Shown: positions 23,701 to 36,496 of the stretch, in pieces | How positions within the stretch are numbered: the stretch's first letter is position 1 | Layout: each line of letters starts with the position of its first letter | Source: Agarophyton chilense | Lineage: Eukaryota; Rhodophyta; Florideophyceae; Gracilariales; Gracilariaceae | Assembly: GCA_030374765.1 (NCBI GenBank) | Contig: JARGXX010000095.1 | Location: 620,001-684,000 of the forward strand | Direction of reading: 5' to 3' | DNA length: 64,000 nt | Notes under the pieces: generated by a model | Databases searched by the model: none | Told to the model about the DNA's origin: nothing | Seen by the model: the letters and a program-made list of their open reading frames with translations, nothing else | Made by a program: the position numbers and the translations under genes

Positions 23701-26700
23701 TATCACCGAAAAGGTGTAGACTAGAAGTAATTTCCAATATTATCAAAGAAAAGTGCGGCCACGTACATTCGAAAGAACTTGTTTGCGATCACCGTCGACA
23801 TGGTTCACCGGAAAGCCCCTATCCGAGACTAATTGCGTCAGTGGATCCGAGCACGGATCTCCGACTGGCACTGTACTAGGGTGATGGAAATATCCCTGAA
23901 AGTTTTCCTAAGCTATTCCTGCCGCTGGGAACCATCGGCGAAAGTTGTTCCACTTACTTCTCGGGCTCATCCTCGTCACCGAGTACAGCCTCCGGTCCCC
24001 GGGCTTCCTCGTAGGGTTCCTGTGCGCTCACGGATGGAGTGGCCTCGTACGCGTACCAAGGGAGCGGGTTCGGTAGCGTGTCACGCGGAGTCTCCCGCAG
24101 AACGCAAGCTTGGCCGGAGGTAAACAACTGGCGGGTGCAAGGATCTTACCACATGAAGTCTCTAGCATTTTCGATTCGCACAAGAGAATGGCCGCGGTGT
24201 CATGCACGGGTTCCACGGGCTGATTATTGGGCTGAAACACCAGAACAATCGATACTGTCGATCAAATTCATAAGATAGAGAAAGTCGGCACGGTTCGAAT
24301 GCGATCCCTGGAGAAGACCAAGATCGATTTTTCTTGCCCATTTTCGCGCTGTAACCGAAATGTAAGAATCTCTAAAAAGTATCAAAAGCATCCCACAGAA
24401 TGAAGACGGTCATTTTGGCTATGAACTTGGTGTTAAAAACCGAGGTGAATTTCGGTTTGGAAACCTATGCAACCGATGAGGTGATTCAAAAGCCTTACTG
24501 TGAGGTCCTTTCACACCGTCAACTAGGAGGGAAAACAGAAGTAGATTACGCACGTTCGCTCTGGGCGACGGCATCCCGATGTGGTAGCGTTTCTACTACC
24601 ACAAGGTTAAAGTCAATGGATAGTGATAACGTCAACAAACCAATAAGATCTCAGTTAAGTAATTACCTTTGTATTAACCGTAAGACGAATTTAAGCGCAC
24701 TGGTGCGTTATGAGCAGATTGCAGAAGATACACTACAAATGGGGAAGAGGAATGTGGCCCTTCCACAGAAAGGGATGAAGGCTAAGCCGAAACGGTCAGT
24801 CTTCGACATCGAAGAAGCATGCACGACCGATGACTGAGCAGATGGGCACACACCTCATTAGAAAGCGATTCATCTGATTGAAATCATTCTGGTCTGGGAA
24901 CATTCGCTCTCCAACTTCAGCTGGTCAAATTCAGTATCCAGAGGGTCACCGTTGGAACCACTGTCGAACTCCTCAACGAAAGTATCCGCTCCTCACAACC
25001 AGATTTTTGCAGTACCACATGCTAATAAAGCTGGCGGGCAGCCCTCATACAGAACTGCAATTTCATTCCCTCATAAGGTCCAACCAAGACCGAATACAAT
25101 GGCGTTAAGAAGCAGTGCAGCAGGCCACCTCCTTTGCTGGGTTTATTTATCTACCCACCATTTGGCTACAATGTGTACCAGACTGACTCCCCAAATACAA
25201 GCCATGCTCCTACAGGTGAAGCAGCAGAACCGTCAGGAAATCTTCAGTTCCCAACCTGCAGCAGCTGGCTTTGTCAGGAACGCGAACGGTCGCCCCATCG
25301 CACCTCAACAGGTCAATTTGGGCACGGACGGAACTCAGGAAACTGTCCCCGTCCACGAGGCGAAAAACGCAAACCGGATGGAGTGAAGGCCAACCCCAAC
25401 CGCGCACACTCGAAAGGCCTTCCAATACAGTCTGGTTTACATATGGATGAATACCCATTGGCCACTGGAAAAGAAAATATTATGGATGACCCAGTCACGA
25501 TAATCTTCCTCAAACACAGTAACCATAAGGTAAACATCACCCTTGTGTTTACTACAAACCATTTTGTTCCATGTGTTACCGTTATGGATACAGGAGCGAG
25601 ACCCAATCGGGTGAATTCCAAATTATTACCACCAAGGTTCATGGACGATATACAGCCGTGTGCATTGCATATCCAATCAAAGGCGCTAGCAATAGACCTC
25701 TTTCAGTCCGTGGTTACCTTACCCCCATGATCATAGTTAAAAACCTGAAAGTAAAAGTCCGGTTTATAGTGATGTACCATTTGGAAACGAACTGGATTCT
25801 GGGGACATCTTTTATCGACCGCCATATCCCGGGTATTTTACCCAGATCCTATAAGGTCATTTTTAACAATGGATCACGCATTACCATATTTCTAACCACA
25901 GAAAACCCCATAAAAAACACCAGACGGGAGATTGCAGACCAACCAACAGAAATACTATCCAAGAAGGTCCCGTTAGCCCACATGGTACCCATTCCACCTT
26001 TCCACCAAATAGTAGTACAAGCCACATCCTTGCGACCAGGTATGGTATCCATTCGGAACCATGCAAAGCTGGCTTACAAACACACGAACTTAACGGTAAA
26101 TAGAATTGTCGAGAATACCCCGAACAAACAGTTCAAGGTATATCTCAGAAACTTCAGCAACCACATGGCAAAGCTCCCCAAAGATACCGTTTTTGGTATA
26201 GCGCTCCTGGCACCCAGTCACATCTTCACAATTAAACCATCATGGTTTCACGTGGACGTGAACCATATGGAGGGAGAGCAGAGGAAGAATGAAAACCAGA
26301 AGGTAAAGGAAAACGGCGAGAACAGAGAGAAGACAGACACTAACATCAAAATGGATGATGTTAAGGATTGTAAAGAGGAAGTAAACATAGGCCTTCAAGA
26401 TGAAAGGACCCGAAAAAGAATACTCTCTATTTCAGAACCGTTCGAAACCATATGGTTTGGACGGCTGAGTTCATAGAAAGCACCCCAGCATAGCATAGAC
26501 ATCGTGCCAGGCGCCAAGCTCATTCATCAGCCACCTTTCCAGGCCGGTCCATAAGCCCTTGAGGTAAAAGTACAGGAAGTACTGAGAATCCTCCGTGAAG
26601 CTGTGAGAAAGCCACAAATTCTGATTGTGGAAGGCCCATGGTGCTTGTGAAAAAATGAGGACAAACCCGAATGCGGTTCTGTATCGACTGTCAAAAGTTG

Positions 26701-27095
26701 AATGCCAGTAAAGTAAGATAATCAATTCTGATACCAAGAATGGATGAATGTAACGACTACCTAGGGGACGCAAATAAATTAACCCTATTTGATGCCAAGT
26801 GTAGTTTTTGGCAAATAGAGATACCTTGGGAGAATAGATATAAAAATACGTTCACTTATCACGCTGGTCTCTACCGATTCTTCGCTGATTCCTTTTGGTT
26901 TAAATGATGCGCCAGCAACCTTCAAACGGGCTCTCGACATTACACAGTCGAAAGTAAGGACGAAAACTGCATTGTTGTAGGTAGACGACGTGGTGGTATA
27001 CTCCAAAACTATGGAGGAGCACCACGAGCATGTTTGGACCGTATTGTATATTAGGTGAAAAGCGGGATTAACTCTGAAGTTAAAAAAAAGTATGT
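23701..27095 (+). mobile_element. Ty3/gypsy fossil B, distant relative of family C
   Basis: Gag-like segments include LETYATDEVIQ near 24460, matching LETYATDDVIM of family C. A protease start (VMDTGARPNRV) lies near 25585. A 300-codon frame at 25571-26476 contains WILGTSFIDRHI, matching AILGTSFIDRCI of family C at 44260. A decayed RT (FGLNDAPATFKRALDI, VDDVVVYS) runs to about 27095 and then stops abruptly. RNase H, integrase and 3' LTR are absent. It is old, with many breaks; the protease-downstream region is the best preserved part. Confidence 0.7.
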
Positions 27096-28080
27096 TCATC
27101 TACTAGTGAGGCCCAAGCGCAGACGAAGCGCAAGCAAACGCGGACAAGCTGGGGAAAGGCGGAGGTAGCCGGCGAAAAGCGCAACAAGAGCGAGACAGGC
27201 GCGAGGAGTTTGCAAGCTACGGCGTGCTAAGGATAGGGCAAAGAGCAGGCGGCTGCGTAAACGTCGAGCGAGAGCTGCACCAATTAAAACGGCGCCACGC
27301 GATCCCAAGACGCTTGGCGAATAGAGTTGCCCTCCAGCGATTTTCAGACATTGCTGGAAGGACTACACAGTGACCGACCGTGACCCCACTAGCTACGCCA
27401 CCGTGTGGCGGAGTTAACGTTTGGGGGCGTGCCGGTCTCTGTAAGAGGCCTTGTTCACCTGTGGTGCCAAGACTGTCCATCGCAAGCAGAAATATCGGAA
27501 CCTGCCTCACGAGCGGTAGAGTTGGGAGAGGGGGAGAACAACGAAGAAAAGTAAAAAACGAAAGGGTACGCTTGCCCAAAAGAAAAGCTTACGGTAATTA
27601 TGCCACGGGGTAGACTTGGATGGTGGCATGCATGCGCTGTGTACTACAGTAGTTTTTTTAGCGATTAGCTTAGCTTTCCGCTAACTTGGTATTATTTAGA
27701 TAAAAGTAAGTGGATAGGGCGGCGCACCTCAAACGCATCTCCTGGTGGCCACGTGGCGAGGAGCACCGCCACAAGTCAGCTGGCTGATTAGATATATCTC
27801 CACCAAGCATGGCAAAACCTGTCACAATTGTAAAGACAAGCACCCACTAGACTATTTTTACCCCTTTTGGTTACTACAGTCGAGCATAAAGGTAAGCCTA
27901 GTGTCCTTACGGGTTTACGGACCCGCATGCGCTGTGCATCATCGTTTACCAACGTAGTCTCAGTACGCCCGGCGTTCCTGTTGCACCATTCAGTGTGTGC
28001 ATCCCATTTTTCGCAGTTTCCGAGAATCCTGAACGGTTGACCAATGAATGCAAGACAGGTAAAATTGCTCCTGTCCCAGA
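27096..28080. other. GC-rich unassigned stretch upstream of the Harbinger gene
   Basis: 27100-27260 is rich in GCGCAAGC and GACGAAGCG-like motifs, and 27300-27960 has no recognised gene. It may be the 5' part of the Harbinger element. ATGCGCTGTG occurs twice (near 27630 and 27926). No terminal inverted repeats could be paired with the 3' side. Confidence 0.4.
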
Positions 28081-29195
28081 TCTGAGAATCTGGACCGGGT
28101 AAGGGGTACCCCGTCCAGTTTCCCAGATGGAGTTTGTGGTGAGTTGCAAGTAAGTGAACAGATGTTGTTACGTGAGACAGAAACAGAGTTCATGGTAGCC
28201 ACAAACTTTCCTCGATCACTGTTCTGAGCCAACTTGTTGCAATTGTTTGAAACCACTCGACCAAAGATCAGGCATGGTTCTCTTTTTCGTGTTACAACCA
28301 GCCGAAAGGGCCGAAAACCGTTCCTTCACTCCGAAGACATTTTAAATTTAGCGCTGTGGTACATGAAAACTGGAGATGTTGAGTATACGTTGTGCCCTAT
28401 TTGGAATCACGCCGTATTCTTTATCGAAGTGGTTGGACTTTTCTTTAGATGTACTCTGGGCCGTGGTTGTGATCTCCGGAACCGGCAGATTCAAAATAAA
28501 TGGCCAACTACGGAGGAAATGGAAGAATCTAGCGACATTTTTCAGAATAGTCGGCCTCATTTGTTTGCACTTCGCGGTGTTTTCGCGGTCAGCAACGGAG
28601 CACGTCTTCTATGCGCCGAATCCGTTCATCCTGAAACACAAAACGCATTTTATAATGCAATGAGCCAAAACGTCGAGGCCACGAACTTGTTAGTATGGAA
28701 CTTCGAGGGAGAAATAATTGACGCCTGTGTGAACTTTCCAGGAAGCTGGCATTATAGCAAGCTGGCTTACGTCTCGGGAATGTATTGGCCGTCATTGATT
28801 GAAGATTTGAACACACCGCCAGGCTTTGCTGTTCTAGGCGATAGCACATTTGTGAACAATACAAAGATAACGAAGGGTTAGGTCGTGCGAGCCCGTAGAA
28901 GTAACGAAATGAAATCAATGCCTTGTTCATCAGTTTGTGCGGCCATAAACCTTGCTCTCCAACGTATATATCTCAGCGAACGTCAGAGCGCCGGGTTTGT
29001 TGTTCGAGGGCTAAAGGGTCAATTCCGTCGACTGACTGAACGCCTGCCAGCCGACCACTACAAACGCGTTCGCATGCTGAGCGTAGCTTGCACCTCGTTA
29101 ATTATCGGACCAGAGCGGTAGGATACAATCAAATTGCTGCCGTTTACGGCGCACTCAATTGTTCAGAGGCCAATCCTTGTTTAACGGGGGGGTGA
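28081..29195 (+). pseudogene. PIF/Harbinger-type transposase (DDE_Tnp_4 family), dead
   Basis: The frame reads an N-terminal helical region (FPRSLF, ANLLQLFETTRP) and LHSEDILNLALWYM. The RNase H-like core follows, with NFPGSWHYSKLA, PPGFAVLGDSTF and SERQSAGF...RGLKGQFRRL, and the C-terminal signature NYRTRAVGYNQI near 29105-29140. This is the order of fungal- and algal-type Harbinger transposases, which need a DDE triad. The first Asp position is Asn (AAC at 28594), the second Asp is kept (GAT at 28840), and the Glu position is Gly (GGG at 28993). Stops cross the frame at 28225 (TGA) and 28879 (TAG). The C-terminal signature is in another frame, so there is a frameshift near 29095. The start codon is uncertain. 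The gene lies tail-to-tail with the ATR pseudogene. Confidence 0.8.
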
Positions 29196-29287
29196 GTAGC
29201 ACGTTGCGATTGAGTATGTACTTTAATCTACTCTCCATTACCTCTGAGCGCCCGTCGCTTGGAATCATATGGCTGCCACATCTGCAT

Positions 29288-31148
29288 CTAACGTCCAGTT
29301 TCACTGCGTACGCAAAAAGCCGCAACGCTTGGTCTCCTGGATCTAGACCTTGTCAATTGGACTGGGTGTGTTGGAGGCCTACTCAAATGAGTCTTTATAA
29401 TATTTGCATTCTCGTCCTCAAGTTTTAGCCGTTCTCGTAGTTCCTCAAAAGCAGACTTCAACGCTTTGGAAACTCTGGCGGCACTTGATACAGTATTCGG
29501 AGTAGTGTTTGCATCATTTGTTGCCAGCAAGTTTCTCAAATCACCACGAACTTGCTTTTGAGGGTGCAATATGCGGCTCATCAGCTGCGGAATCGCTGTC
29601 ATCCACATGTACGACGCAATTGAAATCATTGCGTTGTGCTTATCTGTCTGCACAATCTGCTCATAAGACAGACAAAGCTCTGCTGTCTCTGTACTATGCA
29701 AGGCAGTATGAAAGTCAAACCAGGCGGTGAACATTCGCGGTAACGCTTCAAAGATGCGTTTATGACCATTCGACAAAGCCTTTGCAAAACTGCAGATCAC
29801 ACCCAGTACGTGTTGTTGATGGTTCTCAACAGTTTTGCCGTCGCTTCCTGATCGGCGATGATTCGTGTTGCTGGGGTACAGGTAGGTGGTTCGAGCAACA
29901 ATGGCCGCGTCGGACTTAGTACCTGCCTGTAGTAGCGAATCAGAGTTCTTTCCAAGCGCGTAGAACGGGTCTTCACGGTTTGCTCCAAACTGTGCCACTT
30001 CTTGATAGTATCATAGAATTCTTTTTGACGTTTCGTGGCGCGTTTCTTCACTCCAAGTACCCGCCAGCGCTAGCGCTGTACAGAACTGTCCGTGTATGAC
30101 ATTCTTCTGTTCAGCAGCAACTCGTTGACTAGCAAATCTGCTCAGATTTCGTTTAAGGCGGTCCACTTCTCTCTTTACCGCTTACAAGGAATCAAGTTTG
30201 TCTCCGTGAGCACGGCAAATGTGACCTGATTCTATATTTGCCGCATTGATCATGTCACTGTTCATATTTGTGGTTATCAACGCTCGAAATGCGGACGCCG
30301 AAGCTGCCTTCAGGTTGCTTCCTTCTTTTTCGATTTTGGCCAGCTCCAAATGTGCTATTGCTGCGTCATCAGGGAGGAAAAGTAAACCGAATAGAATCCT
30401 CCTTGACAAAAATAACGGTCCCGGCACTTTAAGCGACCCCGTTTTGTACTGAATTAACTTCTTATCATTAATAAGAAGATCGCCAGGTTGCACTCTGCAC
30501 ATTTGTGCTGTGGCCCTCCACAGAACTGTTGTTCTCTCTGAAAGAAAGAAGGCAGTAGCGAGCTGCATTTTGAGTTTCGCACAAAGAATGAACTATGGTG
30601 ATAATGGGATACGCGCAATGGTAGCTTTCCATAGCAGACCGCAAAAGCGGCAGAATGAGACGGCGACGAGCAAGGGATGATTCTTGCCCCAGCGGTTCAA
30701 GTTCCTTATTCCAAAAACACAACAGCATATTTGCAAGGTGTGTTGTGTATCCCAATATCCAGGGGGCTTCTGCCTGTTCTTCGTTGGCGTGAAATGGGGA
30801 TGTTTCTACCAATACTTCACGCAAATGTTCAAGCTTCTCCCACCGATCGAGACGCCAGGCCACAGCGATACCATGAGCTTTGGCTGTCTGGCGCAGCTTA
30901 GTTTCATGGAGTGTTGAGAAGTATGCTACTTCTTCTGTATGTGGGAGCATCGTCTCCCAATGCCCCAATGTCATCGAGCAGCTCAAGAAGACATCATGAA
31001 AGGCAGCACTCCTTGGATCATTGGCGAGAGCATGTTCGTACGTGGTCAGCGCTTCGTCATATTTCCCCGCCGCTTCCGAATTACATATGATCTCAGTTAA
31101 TGCGCTTTCAAGACGTAAGTTAGCTGACCCCCCAAGTTTGAAACATCT
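29288..31148 (-). pseudogene. ATR: ATR/Mec1-type PIKK fragment (FAT domain only)
   Basis: Read from 31148 downward, the minus strand shows the helical-repeat FAT domain of the ATR/Mec1 checkpoint kinase, which senses replication stress and single-stranded DNA. Diagnostic segments, in order, are GKYDEALTTYEHALANDP, AWRLDRWEKLEHL, PLLRSAMESYHCAYPIITI, LFLSRRILFGLLFLPDDA, ALAGTWSEETRHETSKRIL, LSNGHKRIFEALPRMFTAWFDF and IPQLMSRILHPQKQV. The C-terminal kinase domain (HxDxxxxN and DFG motifs) is absent; the Harbinger gene lies there instead. The frame changes once near 30580. Stops are TAA at 30182 and TGA at 30011, and a TAG closes the frame at 29288. Upstream of 31148 no further ATR sequence is certain. 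A functional ATR should exist elsewhere in the genome. Confidence 0.75.
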
Positions 31149-32119
31149 TCAATGTTTGCAAATGCTTTCTGAAGAACTTCGAGAGCTTAAGTCTCATAAT
31201 TAGCACAGTAAATGTCACTGTTTCTCGCCCTGCTTCGAATCATGCCAATGTAAGATGGCCACCCGGAATACCCTGTATTCGCTCTAGTATTACGCTCTAG
31301 TATACTAAATTGAACGGCTTTAGTGCGACGGCTCGCGGTAGAAAAGATCATTCATCACAACAATGTCCTTAAATAATCGATGCAAAGTGCGGCGGAAAAA
31401 GCCTCGAATGGACGAATTGCCCAGTGGCCCCTTCACTTTGGATATGACTGGAAGAGTTGTCTTTGGGTCGTGGTGTTGTGTTGATTCAGCAGACGGCGTC
31501 TTGATGTCGATAGAGATTGTTGAAGAACTTACATTTTGCACCACTAGAATACCGAAGTAAGTCGTAGAAGGATACAAATTCACAAACCCAATTACATTGG
31601 TGGAAGTGAGGAGAGATGAGGGTAGACGGTGGTGTCTACCAAAATAGAGAGGTAAAGGCAGGATGATTGATGGATGAGTTTGAATGTGATGGGGAAAAAA
31701 TTAAAGGTGAGAGGAGTACCCTCCTTATATAGACTACATAAAATGTAAGGTAGAAGACCATGATAATGCCTTATGAATAAATCCATGTAGCATTTGCAAT
31801 GATAGCATTTCATGTAAGGAGATTGAAATGCTTGCAAGTTCCTTACATTCTAATGATAGGGAGATAATAATCATAGCAATGCATGCCAGCATAAAAATGA
31901 CAATACATGAAATACTAGCATGCATTGTCATGTGGGTTCCATAACAAGTGGGGATCCACGACAACCAATTTAGCAAAGCTTAAGCCCTTGTTCTTGGGCG
32001 GTACTTCCACTTTTGAAATTTTGCATCCGTCCATGTCAAAGTACACCATACGGGTGAGGCGCGGAAAAACGACAGTGGTGAACACCGCTCCAAAACCGCT
32101 CACTCTCGCGGCTTTGTTG
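31149..32119. other. AT-rich unassigned stretch
   Basis: This region contains an 87-codon minus frame (31320-31583) without recognisable motifs and AT-rich sequence at 31590-31920. 31925-32119 on the minus strand may hold the end of the family-D fossil (VPPKNKGLSFAKL), but no family motif confirms it. No LTR matching the other side of family D was found. Confidence 0.4.
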
Positions 32120-34320
32120 ATGAGCAGGTGAGATAGTAGTCCTGAAAATGCCGCAGGAGCGTTTGCTCATCCGAAACACAACACTCTCCAGTCAACGGAC
32201 CTGAATCTCGTCCCTATAGCTGTCTCATGACAATCTTCATCTCTCAGCCTCATTTGATGGCATCCTCATACGAGGTCAAGCTGAGAAACACATTTGCACC
32301 AGAAACTTGATCGATTGTCTCATCAATTAAAAAAATTGGGCTGGAGTCCGGAACTGTGATTTTGTTTAGAGCCCTGTATTCACACACCATTCACAAGTCT
32401 CCACCTTTTTTCTTTATAAAAAAACTGGAGCTCTAAATGGGGAAGAAGAAGGACGCAATAATCCCCTATCCAAGTACTTCTGTAGTTGAGTCTTCAGTTC
32501 TTTCAACTCGCCCGGAAAGAGACGAATCACGGGTCGTACAGGCGGTTTCTCCCCCGGCTTTAGGTGAATTTCAAAACCCATTTCACGTGGAGAAAGTAGT
32601 TCTTGAGGAAGTTCATTCCTGAAGGCATGTGAAAACTCTTCAAGCAGTCCCTGTAGCTCCACGGCACACTTTGTGTTCGCGAACTTGGGTTCATCCTTCT
32701 TCATTAGTCTTTCCATAAACAATTCACAATCTCCTTTCTCTAGTACGCTGGGCAGTCTTCTGAAAGACATCTTCTTAATACTGTTGCTTTCTTTACGCTC
32801 GGAGGCTTTAGACACTGGTAAGACATTGAACGAGGTCTCATCATCTTTGGAGATCACAAATTCTCTTGTTTTCAAATTAATTTCTGGATTGCTTTTCTTT
32901 AACCAAGACAGCCCACAAATAAACAGCGGAGTGTCTTCTTCTTCGGCTTCCATGTTCATTATGTAGATTTCTTCTTCGGAGAGATATCCATTTAAGTTCA
33001 GCACTGCCTTCGCCTTTCCTAGTACTGTCCTTCTTGACCCATCTCCCAGTTCCACTTCAACATTATTCAATTCTTGCTTCGCAAGTCCCATTTTACGTGC
33101 TTCCTTTGACGACATAAAATTGTGCGTGGCAAATGAGTCTACCACCGATAGTACCGGATGTCCTTTCAAATGTACGTTGTACATCCAGGTTATGTCTTCT
33201 GCAACCTTAATTGCAGACAAACGAGGCAGTTCCTCTACCTTTGAACTAGCCGCACCCTCATGCGGCGAAGCTAGTTTTTTGAAACCGGTTTATCAGCGTT
33301 TTGGTTTTCATCCATACGACATGGATGGTTGGGATCGTCCCAACCCTTCTTACCACACTTAAAACATCTGTTGTTCTTCTGATATAACCATACTTCTCTT
33401 TTCTTCACTGGACCCAAACTCACCGCATTGTGATCCTTACCGTTATCTTTGGCATTTTGACCACCGTCCTTGCGGGAAACTGAACTCTTAGTATTGCCGT
33501 CGGCACTCTTTGCGTCGTCGCTTTTATTATCTGCGCTCTCACTCTTCTGTGCGGCAACAAATTTCATGGACAACTCCAATGTACTTGTATAATTGTATGC
33601 CGGCTGTATGCAATATACTCCTTGATCATCTACAGGCTGTGAATCCGGAATCTTTTCGGCAAACTTAGCCTTATATGTCTTTTTCAAACTGTTGAAGAAA
33701 TAAATGTAAGCTTCAGATGCGGCTGTTCCACAAAGAGAAACTAAATCTTCAAACTTAGAAATGTGCTCATCTAGAGAGCTTGATTCCTTCATGCGAATCT
33801 TCATAAGCTTCACTCTTGCAGTTGCTACCTCATTAGCAGGAACGAATTCCCTAAACATTGCGTTTCGAAATGCCTCAATTGTTGTCGGTTTTTTCTTTTC
33901 TCTCTCCAGTTGCAGCATTCAAGATGCAGCTCTGTCTTGGAGATGGAATTTGGCAAGTTGTAAGAGCTTTCCTTCTGAACAAGCACAAAGCATTTCGTAC
34001 TTCTCTATACCATAAAAGGAGCTTTTCACCTTCTCGGAATTGCGATCGGGTAATCCACCTTTAAACATTTGAATCTTAGGAGCCTTGAATGATCCCGGGG
34101 ATGAACCGCTTGCCTGCGTTCCGTTGTTATTGCTTTGAATTACGTTGTTATTATTCTCAACCTGATTTTGCAACACCTGAATCAATGCTGCCTGTTGTTG
34201 CACTGTCTGCTGAAGTTGTTAAATTTGTTGTGGCAGTAAATTCTGACCAGGTTCATCCGCAGAACTGCTAGTGCTACTTTCCTGAGCAGGTACTTTTTTA
34301 GTTGAACGACGCATTGTGTC
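32120..34320 (-). mobile_element. Ty3/gypsy fossil, family D (gag to RT)
   Basis: The minus strand runs from a gag start near 34314 (MRRSTKKVPAQE), through a Gln/Asn-rich segment and a capsid-like domain. A zinc knuckle (CFKCGKKGWDDPNHPC near 33335) and a retropepsin-like domain (VVDSFATHNFMS near 33150) follow. The start of RT (KPGEKPPVRPVIRLFPGEL, LQKYLDRGLLRPSSSPFRAPVF) comes next, with a decayed RT continuation to about 32120. It is truncated inside RT, with a few breaks. It is distinct from families A and C: the gag knuckle, the protease and the RT entry motif all differ. Confidence 0.75.
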
Positions 34321-34345
34321 TTTTTGCAACGGCCTATGATGATGC

Positions 34346-34371
34346 CGCGAATGCTACCAGATGTAATATAG
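34346..34371 (-). promoter_or_regulatory. Possible LTR end and primer-binding site of family D
   Basis: On the minus strand TATATTACA is followed two bases later by TGGTAGCATTCG, about 35 bp upstream of the gag start. An LTR ending in ACA followed closely by TGG and a tRNA-complementary stretch is the usual arrangement. No second LTR was found, so the call rests on position and pattern only. Confidence 0.35.
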
Positions 34372-36496
34372 TGTGGAGGCTAGGTCCAAACAGTCAATAA
34401 CAATGATTACACAGATCCTGTGACCTTAACCTCTAACAGGCTTCAATCTGAATCAACACTAGATGAGTGTTAGTTCTTATACAGCTTCAACTTGCAATTC
34501 TTGCGAGAGCGATTCATACTCAAATTGCGCCACGGTCCTTCATGGCACCCGTTGGTGTCATGTATGTTAACTGGCGACCGCTAACGACTTCAATGTGCTC
34601 TATTACAGTTGTTCTCTTTCGAGTGTAGTTTATTGGTTAATGTTGTAGTTGATAATAAAAATAGATGTTTTCTATCTCTTTGAAGGAGCAGATTACATCC
34701 TTACATACTGCTCAATTTGACCCAGCATTATCTGGCTATCAGATTATAATGTATTAACTGGTCAAACTACACGTATGAGCTACCTCAAAGAGAACACGCC
34801 GATTCAGTTGTGAATTGGCACTGCTGTTACTTGTCAACCCAGAATAACCGTACCGCTAGGTAGACCACTACTAATTTGACAGAAAGCTCTAAAACAGCAA
34901 TGAAAATGCCTACATTCGGCAACCACCTCTCCATAGTCGACAATTATCGACACCAACCGTTCATTAGCCTCCAAATCAAGGTTACAAATGTTAGAGTGGA
35001 TTGTGCACTTTGGTTCCAGTGGACGAGCCCTTAGAGGGCTCGGGGGCTCGTTCTCAGCACCTTTTATGTAGTTTATAGTTCCCCTTTGGAAAAACTGTTC
35101 TGTCGTATGTAACTATATACCTATTAAGTAGCATCTATAGTCTATTAACTGTCTACTGGCTAAGTACGACCGTGAACAATTTCTGAAGAGATGAAATTAT
35201 GTATTCGTAACTAACAACAAACGGCAATTTTATGGCGCCAACTTCCGAGAAGAACGACATCGCCCATGGAAACTATTTCGGCTGAGTATATGGAGTGAGT
35301 AGATTGCAAAGCGTCTCCGTCCGTACTGTCGGTTGCGATGGGTACGGTCCTACTTGCCATAGGGGATAAAGCGCTTAACTCCCCCAGGGGGGATTTAAGC
35401 TTCTGAGACACAGAGTACAGTCCTACTTAAGCCTCCTCGACATCTTCACTTTAAGTAAGTGGGGGCATTGAAGTTTCAACCTTTCACACACTTAGAGACA
35501 AAAATTGCCCACATTCAGATAAAATGTACTCAACACCATTAAACCATCCGCCAGGAATTGTAGTATCAAGTTCTTCTCTGGGTTCTTTAAGCCCTATATT
35601 CTCCATGGGGGATATTTGGTATTAAATCCCCCATCGGTTGTTTAGCCCATATATATTGTCGTTTCTTAACACGCAAGATATCTATTTAGATAATTCAGAA
35701 GGTATACAAAAGCAATTTGTTACATACAATCAATAGTATTGCAACGCACTCTTGCTACGTATTTTGGTGGTAGATTTTCATATGACCTGAGGAGAGGACC
35801 GCATTAGAGTACTACATAAAGGACCAACGTCCAGCTAGAACGTTGGAATCATTATCAACAACATCAACTACATCATTACAGTTTAATAAACTACACTCGA
35901 GAAAGAACAGCCGTGTCCACAGCTCCGAGGGAGCCGTCGTCACACCCAGCACGCAGCCTTTAGGAGGCCGCCTTTGCTACGTTGGACTTTCTGCGGCTCA
36001 GTGTTACTGAGGGCTGGCACGTGTGGAATCTTTCAACACCGACCAGCGCATTCGCACCTACTTTCATTCTCGAAACTTGACGGACTGAATGGCGGACGTC
36101 ACGGATCGGTGCTCGCCCTTCACCGTCAGCCATCGCCATTAAGCGGGCAGTGCGAAGCTCCCAGAACCATTTTCGTTTGGTATAGTTTTCTGGAGTTTCC
36201 AAATTGGCACGTAGAACAATACGATTTCCAAGCATTGGACTATATGCACTATCATACATGAAGGAGAGATCTCGTTGAGTGAGGTACGAAGATGCGAAGG
36301 GTAACAGCGGTGAGCACACGTGCCGCACAGCTTTTCACGTGTGCACCACGTGCAACACGCGTTGTGCGAGACGGCCGTCGTGTGACTCTTTATTGGGCTT
36401 GCTACGTGTACACTGCATGCGTGATATCGGCGTGATATCACTCATGTGCCATCTCCCATCCGCATCACCGCGGCTCTATTCGCGGTAGGCAACAAC
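34372..36496. other. Intergenic, no gene recognised
   Basis: The region is mostly AT-rich. It includes short hairpins such as CTCCCCCAGGGGGGAT near 35380 and a GGGGGAT/ATCCCCC pair near 35606-35637. A 122-codon minus frame at 35960-36328 has even composition but no family motif; it could be a small gene or chance. Confidence 0.45.

Noticed and set aside
25571-26476. Host gene reading of the 300-codon frame
   Set aside because: It aligns with the region downstream of protease in the family-C retroelement.
34988-35240. Possible Ty1/copia LTR starting TGTTAGAG and followed by TGGCGCCAAC
   Set aside because: No second copy of the LTR and no copia coding sequence beside it; the spacing to the supposed primer-binding site is also too long.
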